DNA of 31,172 nucleotides. Origin: Bacillota bacterium. Lineage in GTDB: Bacteria; Bacillota; Desulfotomaculia; Desulfotomaculales; Desulfallaceae. Each line of letters starts with the position of its first letter. Within the stretch, counting starts at the first letter, position 1. Positions 22,507-30,271 of the stretch are shown piece after piece. The translations under genes and the position numbers were made by a program. The notes beneath the pieces are model-generated. The model was not told where the DNA came from, made no database searches, and saw nothing but the letters and a program-made list of their open reading frames with translations. The stretch covers positions 1 to 31,172 of the forward strand of contig JAEXOR010000066.1 in the NCBI GenBank assembly GCA_023439185.1. Direction: 5' to 3'.

Positions 22507-23262
22507 TTAAATTGTGCGGTAAATTGTGGTCAGGTACACCCGGTCCGCATCTATTTTTTTCATCTGCGCCGGCAGCGCCGGTCCGAAGATGTATTGATAT
22601 TTGCTGAATTTTTTCCGGTCGTAAAAATCCCAGCCCAGCCGCTGAAACAGCCGCAGTGAGCGGCGGTCCCCGAATGTTTCCATCTGGCCCCACACTATTT
22701 TAAGGTCCGGGTGTTCACACCGCAGCAGGTGAATAAAGGTGTTTACCATTTGGTTTGTCCGGCCGGAATGGCGCCATTGTTTCAGGGTATTGAAATGGAA
22801 GTGGGCTCCGCCGGGCGGGGTCCGGGGTATTTCCCGCCAACTTCGCCAGAGCAGCCAGAGTAAAAACCGCCTGGCCAAAGGCCCGTATTGGCCGGTGCAT
22901 AAGCCTTTCAGGCTTTGCAGGCAGATGCTATGCGACAACATAATTTGGTGCCGCAAGTAGCGCCGCCGGTTGGTACAGCCCAGCAAGTACCCGACAATCC
23001 GGCCATTTGCTTCCAGCACCAGCGCCGATCCGGGCTCCACGTCAGTGTAATAGCTGGTAAAAAAGTCAACAAACCAGCGGGGTTCCGGGATAACGGAGCT
23101 GATATTTTCACCCAGCAGTCCGGTAGCCGCGCAGACTTCCCTCACGCCCCGGCGATGGTGTGGCTGGTAACGCCGGATGGTGACATCCTCTGCCGGTTCG
23201 GCCGGCGGCAGCCGATCAGGTTCTCGTAATGCGCAAACAGCTTGTTGAAGGTGATTGACCAT
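22507..23262 (-). CDS. GNAT-family N-acetyltransferase
   Basis: A 251-residue protein with a GNAT fold starting at about residue 28 (VTIRRYQPHHRRGVREVCAA). The core strand SALVLEANGRIVGYLLG and a C-terminal FGDRRSLRLFQRLGWDFYDR (a typical GNAT ending) support the call; a central arginine/tryptophan-rich helix (RRFLLWLLWRSWREI) is unusual and may be membrane-associated. The start is uncertain. The ATG at 23262 has GGAGG 10 bases upstream and gives a 121-base overlap with the glycosyltransferase gene; the longest frame reaches 23394. Between the DUF2334/GT4 genes and PHP/ugd it probably acetylates an amino sugar or sugar intermediate; the substrate is not identifiable. Confidence 0.8.
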   Translation of the reverse strand: MVNHLQQAVCALREPDRLPPAEPAEDVTIRRYQPHHRRGVREVCAATGLLGENISSVIPEPRWFVDFFTSYYTDVEPGSALVLEANGRIVGYLLGCTNRRRYLRHQIMLSHSICLQSLKGLCTGQYGPLARRFLLWLLWRSWREIPRTPPGGAHFHFNTLKQWRHSGRTNQMVNTFIHLLRCEHPDLKIVWGQMETFGDRRSLRLFQRLGWDFYDRKKFSKYQYIFGPALPAQMKKIDADRVYLTTIYRTI

Positions 23263-24356
23263 GCGTAATTTACCTCCATAAATTTGCGGGCGCGTGTTCC
23301 GAGACCGCGCAGATCCTTTTCCGCAAGCAGGGAAATGCTCTCCGCCAGCGCTTCGGGCATCCCCGGCTCGGCAAGGATACTTGCTCCGGGACACACTGAT
23401 TCGGTGACGGCGCCCGAGGCCACTGCCGCCACGGGCAGTCCCGAGGCTTGAGCCTCTAAAATGGTGAGGCCGAATGTTTCCACCGCGCAGGCGGTAACAA
23501 ACAGGTCCGCTGAAGCGTAAACCCCGGCCAACTGCTTATGCGGCATGTAACCCAGCACGGTAACATCTTGGCGCCCCAAAGCCCATTTTTTCAGCAGCGG
23601 CCCCAGGGGTCCGTCACCTACCAGCAGGAGGTGGAACCGGCCGGATTGCCGGTCGGACAGGATTTCATAAGCCTGTTGAAGCGTAATCAGTCCTTTTTCC
23701 TTTCCGAAACGGCCCGCGTAAAGCAGCAGCAGGCTTTCTTCGGGGACCCCGTGGAGCTTGCGTACATGCTTGCCGCACCGTCGCGGGTGAAACTGTTCCA
23801 GGTCCACACCCAGCGGCAATACGCTGACATTGCTGATGCCGTGAAACAGCAGCGCGGAAGCCGACGTAACCGACGGTGCGAAGTTGATGTCCGTTTGGCA
23901 ATATAGTTTTTTTACCAAACCGTACCCGGCCTTTTCCAGGGCCAATGAGCGGGCTTTTTCAATGACCCCGCCGTTGGGGCGGACAAATGCTTTAGGAAAA
24001 TCGCTGTGATAAAAACCGGACAGAACGCAGCCGTATTTGTGTTTGTAGGCGGCGGCCCGGGGGATGGAAAAGGGGCAGCCGGCCTCGATAATATCCGGGC
24101 GGAACTGGTGGATGATTTGTTCGACCAGGTCGAGGTCGGTGATGATCCGGTACGGCCGGGCAAAGGGGACCTCGGGTGCTTTAATGGTACGGATTATGCT
24201 ATTGCAGTATCTTTTCTCTTCATTACGGGAGCCGGGAACGATAACCAGGTGGGCATGGCGGCTGTAATTGGCAAAGTACATCATTTTTTGATGCAGGTAA
24301 GTCTTTACGCCGCCGCTTCTTGCATGGTAAAAATTTGTAATATCACATACTCTCAC
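23142..24356 (-). CDS. GT4-family glycosyltransferase
   Basis: GT-B glycosyltransferase of 404 residues, second of this family in the window. The N-terminal lobe has FYHARSGGVKTYLHQK, where the GGV motif contacts the donor. The C-terminal lobe has LLLLYAGRFGKEKGLITLQ, LLLVGDGPLGPLLKK and FVTACAVETFGLTILEAQASGLPVAA with the EX7E pair. The GTG start at 24356 lies inside the last codons of the DUF2334 gene (14-base overlap). The 3' end overlaps the GNAT gene. The VSGFYHSDFPK stretch resembles that of the 11711 protein (ASFHTDFPR), suggesting both belong to the lipid-glycosyltransferase-like branch. Confidence 0.9.
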   Translation of the reverse strand: MRVCDITNFYHARSGGVKTYLHQKMMYFANYSRHAHLVIVPGSRNEEKRYCNSIIRTIKAPEVPFARPYRIITDLDLVEQIIHQFRPDIIEAGCPFSIPRAAAYKHKYGCVLSGFYHSDFPKAFVRPNGGVIEKARSLALEKAGYGLVKKLYCQTDINFAPSVTSASALLFHGISNVSVLPLGVDLEQFHPRRCGKHVRKLHGVPEESLLLLYAGRFGKEKGLITLQQAYEILSDRQSGRFHLLLVGDGPLGPLLKKWALGRQDVTVLGYMPHKQLAGVYASADLFVTACAVETFGLTILEAQASGLPVAAVASGAVTESVCPGASILAEPGMPEALAESISLLAEKDLRGLGTRARKFMEVNYAWSITFNKLFAHYENLIGCRRPNRQRMSPSGVTSHTIAGA

Positions 24357-25122
24357 TCAACCACCCCGCATCCTGTGATTTTAAACCCAGGTATTCAGAG
24401 ATGGTGACCCGGCGCCGCACATACAGCTGTTGATGAAGCAGCCGCTGCACCAATTCGATGATCGCCGGATCCCTGGCGTCCGAGGGGTGCAAAACAAACC
24501 GTACCAAATCGTTTCTCAGATTGTATTTCGCTATGGTCGGGACGATCAGGCGCGATAACAGGGACCGGAAAAAGGACCGGCTGCTGAAGGATACCGCCGG
24601 CGCCTGGTGGACGGCCCCGGATTTCAGTTCAATAATACCGGTCAGGGTAGTTGTAAAGAGAAAATTAAATTCATCTAACACGGGGCGGCTTTCCCGGCTG
24701 AGCAGCCAGGCCGGGGCTATAAAACCCTTTGGCGTGAGCCCGCATTCTTTCAATATGGACAAACCCCGGGTGACTCGTTCCCGTGCCTGGGCGGCGGTCA
24801 GTTGATAAAACTCGCCTTCACCGTTGGTATACAGGCGGGACATCACAAATTTGCCCGGCGACGGTTTACCGGCCCGGACAAATTCGGGTTCACGGTGGCT
24901 GTACCCGTGCAGCGCTATTTCCCAGCCGTCGGCGGAAAGGGCTCTCAGCCATTTGGTAAAAGGAGATCCGGGGGTCAGAGGTCCGTTTTCGTGGTAATCG
25001 GGTACTACAAGCAGGGTGCCCCGAACTGAACCGGATTGCCTGATTATTCTAATCAGGTGTTTTAATTCCGCGCTGAACTTCGGTGTGACGTCGTGCAGGG
25101 AGAAGTTTACGTACAAGATCAT
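24343..25122 (-). CDS. DUF2334-type polysaccharide deacetylase-fold protein
   Basis: A 259-residue protein of the divergent polysaccharide-deacetylase family DUF2334. It opens with LYVNFSLHDVTPKFS, the family's metal-site region (HD pair), and continues with GTLLVVPDYH, WEIALHGYSHREPEF (metal-binding histidines), GFIAPAWLLS and FVLHPSDARDP. The reading frame extends to 25260, but the upstream part is basic, rich in charged residues and unlike the family; the ATG at 25122 (MILYVNFSLHD) gives the expected N-terminus, with only a weak GGCGGG site upstream. It is the first gene of the six-gene envelope operon. The probable reaction is deacetylation of an N-acetyl sugar. Confidence 0.85.
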   Translation of the reverse strand: MILYVNFSLHDVTPKFSAELKHLIRIIRQSGSVRGTLLVVPDYHENGPLTPGSPFTKWLRALSADGWEIALHGYSHREPEFVRAGKPSPGKFVMSRLYTNGEGEFYQLTAAQARERVTRGLSILKECGLTPKGFIAPAWLLSRESRPVLDEFNFLFTTTLTGIIELKSGAVHQAPAVSFSSRSFFRSLLSRLIVPTIAKYNLRNDLVRFVLHPSDARDPAIIELVQRLLHQQLYVRRRVTISEYLGLKSQDAGWLSESM

Positions 25123-25361
25123 CCCGCCAATCCGTTTTAACGATTTTGGTTTACGAAAACATTCTAGCAAAACAACAAGAAAAACAGGTTCTGTTTTGTT
25201 TAAAAAGATGTTTTTTTTATGTAAAAGTGCCGCTTTTTCCGCAATCGCGCGTCTTAACAAAATAATCGTGCAAATTTAAATTTAAGCTGACATACGAACA
25301 TGCAGAACAATAACATTGGCCTGCTATAGTTGTAGTTGACCAGAACCGAGGGGGTGAACCA

Positions 25362-26069
25362 TTGGCTGAACCGGGTACTTTTACCGTAGTACTGCCTACC
25401 AAAAACGAGGCCCTGAACTTGCCGCAGTTTCTGCAATCACTTCCGCCGGACGTGCCGTTGATCGTGCTGGACGACAGTAATGACGGCACGCCGGAATTAT
25501 TAACGTTCTTGCGGCCATGCAATACAAGGCTGGTGAAAATGGAGGGAGGGGTGGCTGTTAAGCGCCAGCGGGGCGCCGAACTGGCCGAAAGCGAGTGGGT
25601 GTTATTTACCGATGCGGATATCCGGTTTACTCCCGGTTATTTCGGAGCGTTGGAACGGCGCCTGCGGGGCGATGTTGTATTCGGTCCCAAATTCAGTTCG
25701 GGCGGGTATGAATTGTATTACCGCATTTTTTCCCTGGGTCAGGCCATTGGCGTCAAAATGGGTTTGCCGGCCGCCTCGGCTTCAAATATGCTTGTCAGGC
25801 GGCAGGCGCTGATGGAAGTGGGCGGGTTTGACCTGCTCCTGCCCTGTAACGAAGATACCGACCTGGTCATGCGTCTGGCCCGGGCCGGCTACAAAATTAC
25901 CCGGGCGCCGGATTTAATCGTCTACAATACCGACCACCGCCGTCTGCGGCGCGGTATGCTGTGGCGATATACGCATATCCTGCTCCGGGTTGTTTTGCTC
26001 TATCTGAGCATGAACTTTGCCGTACCGAGACGCTGGCTGTATTCGGACTGGGGTTATTGGCGCACTTGA
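25362..26069 (+). CDS. GT2-family glycosyltransferase
   Basis: A 235-residue GT-A glycosyltransferase. It shows the N-terminal VVLPTKNEALNLPQFLQSLP, the nucleotide-binding LDDSNDGTPELL, the DxD region WVLFTDADIRFTPGYF, and the acceptor-loop NEDTDLVMRLARAGYKI with an ED pair. A single hydrophobic segment near the C-terminus (YTHILLRVVLLYLSMNFAV) may hold it at the membrane. The start is a TTG preceded by GAGGGGGTG. It is divergent from the DUF2334 gene across 239 bp and probably shares an mRNA with the unknown membrane-protein gene downstream. It likely extends the same glycan as the neighbouring envelope operon; sugar unknown. Confidence 0.88.
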   Translation: MAEPGTFTVVLPTKNEALNLPQFLQSLPPDVPLIVLDDSNDGTPELLTFLRPCNTRLVKMEGGVAVKRQRGAELAESEWVLFTDADIRFTPGYFGALERRLRGDVVFGPKFSSGGYELYYRIFSLGQAIGVKMGLPAASASNMLVRRQALMEVGGFDLLLPCNEDTDLVMRLARAGYKITRAPDLIVYNTDHRRLRRGMLWRYTHILLRVVLLYLSMNFAVPRRWLYSDWGYWRT

Positions 26070-26107
26070 ACGCGCCGGGGAGGATGGGAAATGAAAGGGC
26101 TCTGCGC

Positions 26108-26746
26108 ATGAGAACCGTGGATGTGAAAACCGGCAGTGTGCCTGGGGGGCCGGCAGCGACTCCTAATCTGAAACAAATTCTTGCCGCCACCATGGAGTAC
26201 TTTTCGATGCTTCCTTCATGCTCCCTGCTGCTGGAGTTGATTCCGTTACACAGGCTGGGCCTGTATGATAAACTTGCCGCATACAATGTAATCTGCCTGC
26301 CCATGTTTGTCAGAAAGGGGCTGGCCCGGTTATGTCCGGATTATGACCCGCACCTTACAGCATGGCCGCGTACGGCGCAGGAATATATGAGCAGGCAAAA
26401 TGCCGGCCTTCGTCAGCGGGCGAGGATCAAGCGTCTTTTGCTCGGGGGGAGGTTCCTGGACGCATACGAATACTGGTGGGCCTGTCGCCGCCCGGCAACC
26501 CGGAGGCGGCTGACCCTGCCTTTGTACAGCTACCTGGGTGGAGACAGGCGCGCTTTCCTGGCCACAATGGGTGTTTTTTTCTGGAGCGGGTTGCTGCACG
26601 CTCTGTGGTACCCGTTGCTGCCGGTTTATCTGTATTTGGACTCCCCGCTAACGGCGCTGAAAGTCTTTTTGTCCCTCTGGGGCGGCTATAGCCTGCTGGG
26701 CCTGCCGGTGGCCATTAACAAAAAAATCAGAAGCTGCGCCAGATAA
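26108..26746 (+). CDS. Unknown membrane protein following GT2
   Basis: I do not recognise a family. From the ATG at 26108 (AAAGGG at about 9 bases) the product has 212 residues; an ATG at 26084 is an alternative but has GGGGAGG directly against it. The N-terminal part contains an amphipathic helix (MEYFSMLPSCSLLLELIPL), the middle is arginine-rich and tyrosine-rich (RIKRLLLGGRFLDAYEYWW), and the C-terminus has two strong hydrophobic helices (FLATMGVFFWSGLLHALWY and LKVFLSLWGGYSLLGLPVAI). It follows the GT2 stop codon by 38 bp on the same strand. A membrane partner of the glycosyltransferase, for example for lipid carrier handling, is possible but unproven. Confidence 0.65.
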   Translation: MRTVDVKTGSVPGGPAATPNLKQILAATMEYFSMLPSCSLLLELIPLHRLGLYDKLAAYNVICLPMFVRKGLARLCPDYDPHLTAWPRTAQEYMSRQNAGLRQRARIKRLLLGGRFLDAYEYWWACRRPATRRRLTLPLYSYLGGDRRAFLATMGVFFWSGLLHALWYPLLPVYLYLDSPLTALKVFLSLWGGYSLLGLPVAINKKIRSCAR

Positions 26747-26762
26747 ATTGATCTGCCTCTTG

Positions 26763-27185
26763 TTATTCGGCCTGTTGCTCTAAAGTCTTACTGCTGTCTT
26801 GTACCGCCTGCTGACAGGCGTAACCCGTTACGGCGCTGTAGACCAGGAAAGCCGCCAGGGTGGTGAGGGTGGCGTTCACGCCCACTGTCAATGGAGATGT
26901 AAACAACCCGAGGCCGGGGGCGATCAGCAGGGCAATGACCACCCACAGGAAAATGCCGTACACTATCCCGTAGCTTAACCCGGGCACCCGGCCCCGGCCG
27001 CTGAGGAAGCTGTACAGCAAGTACCCCGCCACCTGGCCCACCACCAGGTGACCGACCAAAAACGGCAGGGTAAACCCCGGGTTGAAGGTTGTCCAGCCCA
27101 TCCACAGGGCTGCCCACACCACCGCCGCCTGCAGCAGTGAGGCGGCGATAAGCCATAACGACATGGTAAAATAATTAATCATCAT
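26763..27185 (-). CDS. Four-helix membrane protein downstream of ablB, unknown
   Basis: A 140-residue protein with four hydrophobic segments (about 8-30, 38-62, 72-92 and 102-124) and short polar loops; the C-terminal tail is soluble and glutamine-rich. No enzymatic motif is visible. The start is one of two adjacent ATGs preceded by GGACGGGTGAT. It lies 36 bp after ablB on the same strand, so it is likely the third gene of the abl transcript. A role connected with osmolyte retention or membrane adaptation is a guess from position only. Confidence 0.75.
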   Translation of the reverse strand: MMINYFTMSLWLIAASLLQAAVVWAALWMGWTTFNPGFTLPFLVGHLVVGQVAGYLLYSFLSGRGRVPGLSYGIVYGIFLWVVIALLIAPGLGLFTSPLTVGVNATLTTLAAFLVYSAVTGYACQQAVQDSSKTLEQQAE

Positions 27186-27221
27186 ATCACCCGTCCTATA
27201 GTTTCCCCGGTCATCCCGGTT

Positions 27222-28151
27222 TTAATGCGGGTAAGGAGCGTCCAAAACTTTCGTCCAAAGATTCATATCTTCAAACCGGCCGCCGATATGGCAATTATTA
27301 ATAAACCTGCCTTTGTACGTATAACCAAGCCGGTTGAGGGCGGCGTTCATACCGTAAGAACCGGCGCGTGCCAGGCTATACAGCGTGCCGATTTTTCTGG
27401 TCTGCAGTTCTTCTTCCAGAATAACAATTAAGTGCCTTAACAGACCATGGCTGCGGTAATCCGGCAATGTGGCGCAATCGGTAATTTCCGCATTGCCCTT
27501 TGACAAATCCATTTCCGCTGCAGCGGCGCTGATTACCGTATCACTTTTAAACACCCCCCAAAAGCAGACGTGGGTTGTCATTACCCGGTGCACATAGTCC
27601 GGGTCCAGCAGGGGGCTGGGGTAGGTGCTGAAAATTTTACGGTAAAGATTAACCAGCTCCTCCACTTGCTCATGGTCTATGCGGCCGGTTTTGAGACCGG
27701 CGGGCAGTTTTTTTGTTTTGAAGCCCGGCTGTTCATTTTTAATTTGATTCAGTATTTCTTCCTCCTGCTCGTAATACCGGCTTTTTGACCTTTGAGAATC
27801 GGTGAAACGTGAATAACACAGCGCGTCTTCCCCGTTGAAAAAGGAGGGAATGACCCCTTCCCGGATATACCCGAAGTTTTCCAATTTGTGCTGCCCGGAC
27901 TGTTTGATATTGAACAGGATTTTCCCCAAATGATGCTCGGCGGCCGTCCGGTTCAGCCATGACGCAGCTTTTTGCCAGTCCTGAATTTGATAGTCCAATA
28001 CCTTGACCCTTTTATTAAACCGGTCGAGATAAGCTTCGATGAGGTTTCCTTCAGCATCCTTCAAAAAAGTTTTTTCACTTGCTTTAAATGGAATACAGCC
28101 GGCAGGCGCCGGAGTTGTTTGCGCGGGCGGAATTGGTTGTTGTGCCTCCAT
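27222..28151 (-). CDS. ablB: Beta-lysine N6-acetyltransferase
   Basis: Acetylates L-beta-lysine to N-epsilon-acetyl-beta-lysine, a compatible solute. The 309-residue protein ends with a GNAT domain: VTTHVCFWGVFKSDTVISAA, then AEITDCATLPDYRSHGLLRHLI with the acetyl-CoA loop RSHGLL, and SLARAGSYGMNAALNRLGYTY, a stretch typical of AblB. The N-terminal 140 residues (ILFNIKQSGQHKLENFGYIREGVIPSFFNGEDALCY) are also characteristic. Start chosen at the ATG at 28151; a TTG at 28181 overlaps the end of ablA by 10 bases. It lies directly downstream of ablA, the canonical pair. Confidence 0.92.
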   Translation of the reverse strand: MEAQQPIPPAQTTPAPAGCIPFKASEKTFLKDAEGNLIEAYLDRFNKRVKVLDYQIQDWQKAASWLNRTAAEHHLGKILFNIKQSGQHKLENFGYIREGVIPSFFNGEDALCYSRFTDSQRSKSRYYEQEEEILNQIKNEQPGFKTKKLPAGLKTGRIDHEQVEELVNLYRKIFSTYPSPLLDPDYVHRVMTTHVCFWGVFKSDTVISAAAAEMDLSKGNAEITDCATLPDYRSHGLLRHLIVILEEELQTRKIGTLYSLARAGSYGMNAALNRLGYTYKGRFINNCHIGGRFEDMNLWTKVLDAPYPH

Positions 28152-28171
28152 TAATTCTTCTTGTTCCCCTT

Positions 28172-29476
28172 TCAATGGCAACCATTGCCATGCCGAAGGC
28201 GGCGTTTTTCCCTGCTGTTCCCTTGTGGCACAAGGCTTATTTTATTTCCATCCAATAGCTTTTCAATGCCCACCGGGTCGTTTTTTCTCGGGCCTGCATA
28301 GTTATCGCAGCCATGAGCAGTATTATCTTTCTCCACCGGCTGAGGGTAAGCGCAGACCACTCCCTCATAGTTTCTGAGCACTACTTTGTCCACAGATTGC
28401 GAAATCATGTACTGGGGAGCAACCGGGATTTTGCCGCCTCCGCCGGGTGCGTCAATTACGTAAGTGGGCACGGCCAGTCCGGAAGTGTGCCCGCGTAAAA
28501 GCTCCAAAATTTCGATCCCCTTTTCCACCGGGGTGCGAAAATGCTCTATGCCGGGTGAAATGTCGCACTGGTATAAATAATATGGACGCACCCGTATTTT
28601 TAAGAGCTGATGCACCAGGTCTTTGATCAGGTAGGCACAGTCATTAACCCCTTTAAGTAAAACAGTTTGATTACCCAGCGGCACCCCGGAATCGGCCAGG
28701 CGCCCGCAGGCCTCCCGGGCCTGGGGAGTGATTTCTTTGGGGTGGTTGAAATGAGTATTCAGCCAGACAGGGTGGTATTTCCTGATTATCGCACACAGGT
28801 TATCGGTGATGCGCTGCGGCATAACCACCGGAGTACGTGTTCCAATGCGGATGATCTCCACATGTTTAATCCCGCGCAGGCCGGCCAATATAAATTCCAG
28901 GTGCTCATCGTCGATGCACAGGCTGTCACCCCCTGAAAGCAGAACATCCCGGACGGCGGGAGTGCGCCTGATATAATCCAGCGCAGCCTCCAACTGCTGC
29001 TTGGAGCGCTGCCGGTCATGAACGCCGGCAAAACGTCTGCGGGTGCAGTGCCGGCAGTACATGGAACACTGGTCGGTGATTAAAAACAGCACCCGGTCGG
29101 GATAGCGGTGAGTAATTCCGGGCACCGGGGAATCAACATCCTCGTGCAGGGGATCTTCCATTTCATGCTCATTGTCCTGTAATTCCATGGAAACCGGAAC
29201 AGCCTGCTTCCTGATTGGACAGTCCGGGTTATCCGGGTCCATTAAAGAGGCGTAATAAGGGGTTATAGCCATCCGAAGGGTCGACAAAGAACGTTTGATG
29301 CCTTCCCTTTCTTCCTGTTGCAGGTGGATTACCTTTCCCAGCTCATCCAGGGTGCTGATACGGTTGGCAATCTGCCAGTGCCAGTTATTCCAGTCCTCGT
29401 CCCCAATATTGTTCCAAAGCGGTATGGTCCTGTGCTCCTTAAGCAAGTGCAACTCACCTCTTAGTGACAGTTGCAT
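28172..29476 (-). CDS. ablA: Lysine 2,3-aminomutase (radical SAM, PLP)
   Basis: Interconverts L-alpha-lysine and L-beta-lysine. The 434-residue protein carries the radical SAM cluster motif CSMYCRHC (C137, C141, C144), the glycine-rich LLSGGDSL that binds S-adenosylmethionine, IRIGTRTPVVMPQRI and the PLP-lysine motif DAPGGGGKIPV. The length fits KamA (about 416) with a slightly longer C-terminal tail. The N-terminus aligns from about residue 12 (KEHRTIPLWNNIGDEDWNNWHWQ), so a TTG ten codons after the ATG, preceded by AGAGGTGAG, is a possible alternative start. Pairing with ablB points to osmolyte synthesis rather than lysine fermentation, since no further lysine-degradation genes are here. 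No lysine riboswitch is recognisable upstream. Confidence 0.94.
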   Translation of the reverse strand: MQLSLRGELHLLKEHRTIPLWNNIGDEDWNNWHWQIANRISTLDELGKVIHLQQEEREGIKRSLSTLRMAITPYYASLMDPDNPDCPIRKQAVPVSMELQDNEHEMEDPLHEDVDSPVPGITHRYPDRVLFLITDQCSMYCRHCTRRRFAGVHDRQRSKQQLEAALDYIRRTPAVRDVLLSGGDSLCIDDEHLEFILAGLRGIKHVEIIRIGTRTPVVMPQRITDNLCAIIRKYHPVWLNTHFNHPKEITPQAREACGRLADSGVPLGNQTVLLKGVNDCAYLIKDLVHQLLKIRVRPYYLYQCDISPGIEHFRTPVEKGIEILELLRGHTSGLAVPTYVIDAPGGGGKIPVAPQYMISQSVDKVVLRNYEGVVCAYPQPVEKDNTAHGCDNYAGPRKNDPVGIEKLLDGNKISLVPQGNSREKRRLRHGNGCH

Positions 29477-29559
29477 TTAACATATCCCTTTTTTAGTTTA
29501 ATTAATAAAAATACGCCGGTTAGGTTAAGAACGATTAAGCAACAAAATATTTTTGCGTG

Positions 29560-29589
29560 TTGGGCAAACTCCCCCGGGTAGGGTATAAT
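29560..29589 (+). promoter_or_regulatory. Sigma-A-type promoter for the Uma2 gene
   Basis: TTGGGC (-35) and a perfect TATAAT (-10) are separated by 18 bases, 49 bp before the chosen start codon. The rest of the 162-bp gap toward ablA is AT-rich and has no other clear signal. Confidence 0.55.
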
Positions 29590-29638
29590 ATTCTTAAGAA
29601 AGTTGTTGACACATTGCTCCAAAGGAGGGCTTTTGGAG

Positions 29639-30175
29639 ATGCAAACCTCAATATATACTTATGAAGATTACTTGAAAATCAATGACGATAACCAGTATGA
29701 GCTAATCGGGGGTGAACTGATATTGGTTCCGGCGCCAAAAACTGTCCACCAAAGGGTTAAAGGGCGATTGGTCTGGTTTATTACAGATTTTGTTCTAAAA
29801 AATAATTTAGGTGAAATTTATGACGCGCCCACCGATGTTGTTTTAAGTGCAACAGAAAAACCCCAACCTGACATACTCTTTATATCTGCCAATCGTTTGG
29901 ACATTATTACCGAAGATAATATCAAAGGAGCGCCGGATTTAGTAATTGAAATACTGTCACCGTCGACCGCCAGCCGGGACAAAGTGGAAAAAAGCAGGCT
30001 TTACTATAAATACGGAGTAAAAGAATACTGGATTGTTGATCCGGAGGCCAAAGTGGTACAGGTATTTACTCCTGGTGAAAAGAAATGGATTTTGCATGAA
30101 GCATATAACAATAATGAGATTTTAGTGTCCCCGCTATTGCCGGGATTAGAAATTAATTTGGGGAATGTCTTTTAA
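29639..30175 (+). CDS. Uma2-family (DUF820) restriction-endonuclease-fold protein
   Basis: A 178-residue protein of the Uma2/DUF820 family, which has a PD-(D/E)XK nuclease fold but mostly unknown function. Motifs: YTYEDYLKINDDNQYELIGGELIL at the N-terminus, PDILFISANR, then APDLVIEILSPSTASRDKVEKSRLYY with the acidic and lysine residues of the nuclease core, and YGVKEYWIVDPEAK. AAAGGAGG at 29621-29628 lies 10 bases before the ATG at 29639; the frame extends upstream to 29603, but that part lacks family similarity. The gene is more AT-rich than its neighbours and stands alone with its own promoter and terminator, consistent with a mobile, often multi-copy family common in cyanobacteria and some Firmicutes. 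Function unknown. Confidence 0.9.
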   Translation: MQTSIYTYEDYLKINDDNQYELIGGELILVPAPKTVHQRVKGRLVWFITDFVLKNNLGEIYDAPTDVVLSATEKPQPDILFISANRLDIITEDNIKGAPDLVIEILSPSTASRDKVEKSRLYYKYGVKEYWIVDPEAKVVQVFTPGEKKWILHEAYNNNEILVSPLLPGLEINLGNVF

Positions 30176-30185
30176 ACTGAAAGAA

Positions 30186-30223
30186 AGGAAGCCACAAATT
30201 GCTGTGACTTCCTTCTTTTTTTC
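30186..30223 (+). terminator. Intrinsic terminator after the Uma2 gene
   Basis: AAGGAAG-C-CACA and TGTG-A-CTTCCTT form an 11-bp stem with one mismatch and a 6-base loop, followed by a run of seven T residues. Confidence 0.8.
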
Positions 30224-30271
30224 GTGCCGGTCTGGATATGGTTCAATTAATTTAATTCAGGGTTTTTCATT

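Noticed and set aside
22472..22693. N-terminal extension of the PHP protein at 21752
   Set aside because: The added residues overlap the GNAT gene, are not PHP-like and lack a ribosome binding site; MRYLQADFHCH is the normal N-terminus.
25123..25260. N-terminal extension of the DUF2334 protein
   Set aside because: The added stretch is basic and unlike the family, whose first conserved strand begins at MILYVNFSLHD.
29477..29638. Lysine riboswitch in front of ablA
   Set aside because: The gap is only 162 bp, shared with a divergent gene, and shows none of the conserved multi-helix lysine aptamer segments.
29639..30175. Uma2 protein as a transposon gene
   Set aside because: No inverted repeats, target duplication or transposase flank it; although AT-rich and possibly transferred, it has its own promoter and terminator.
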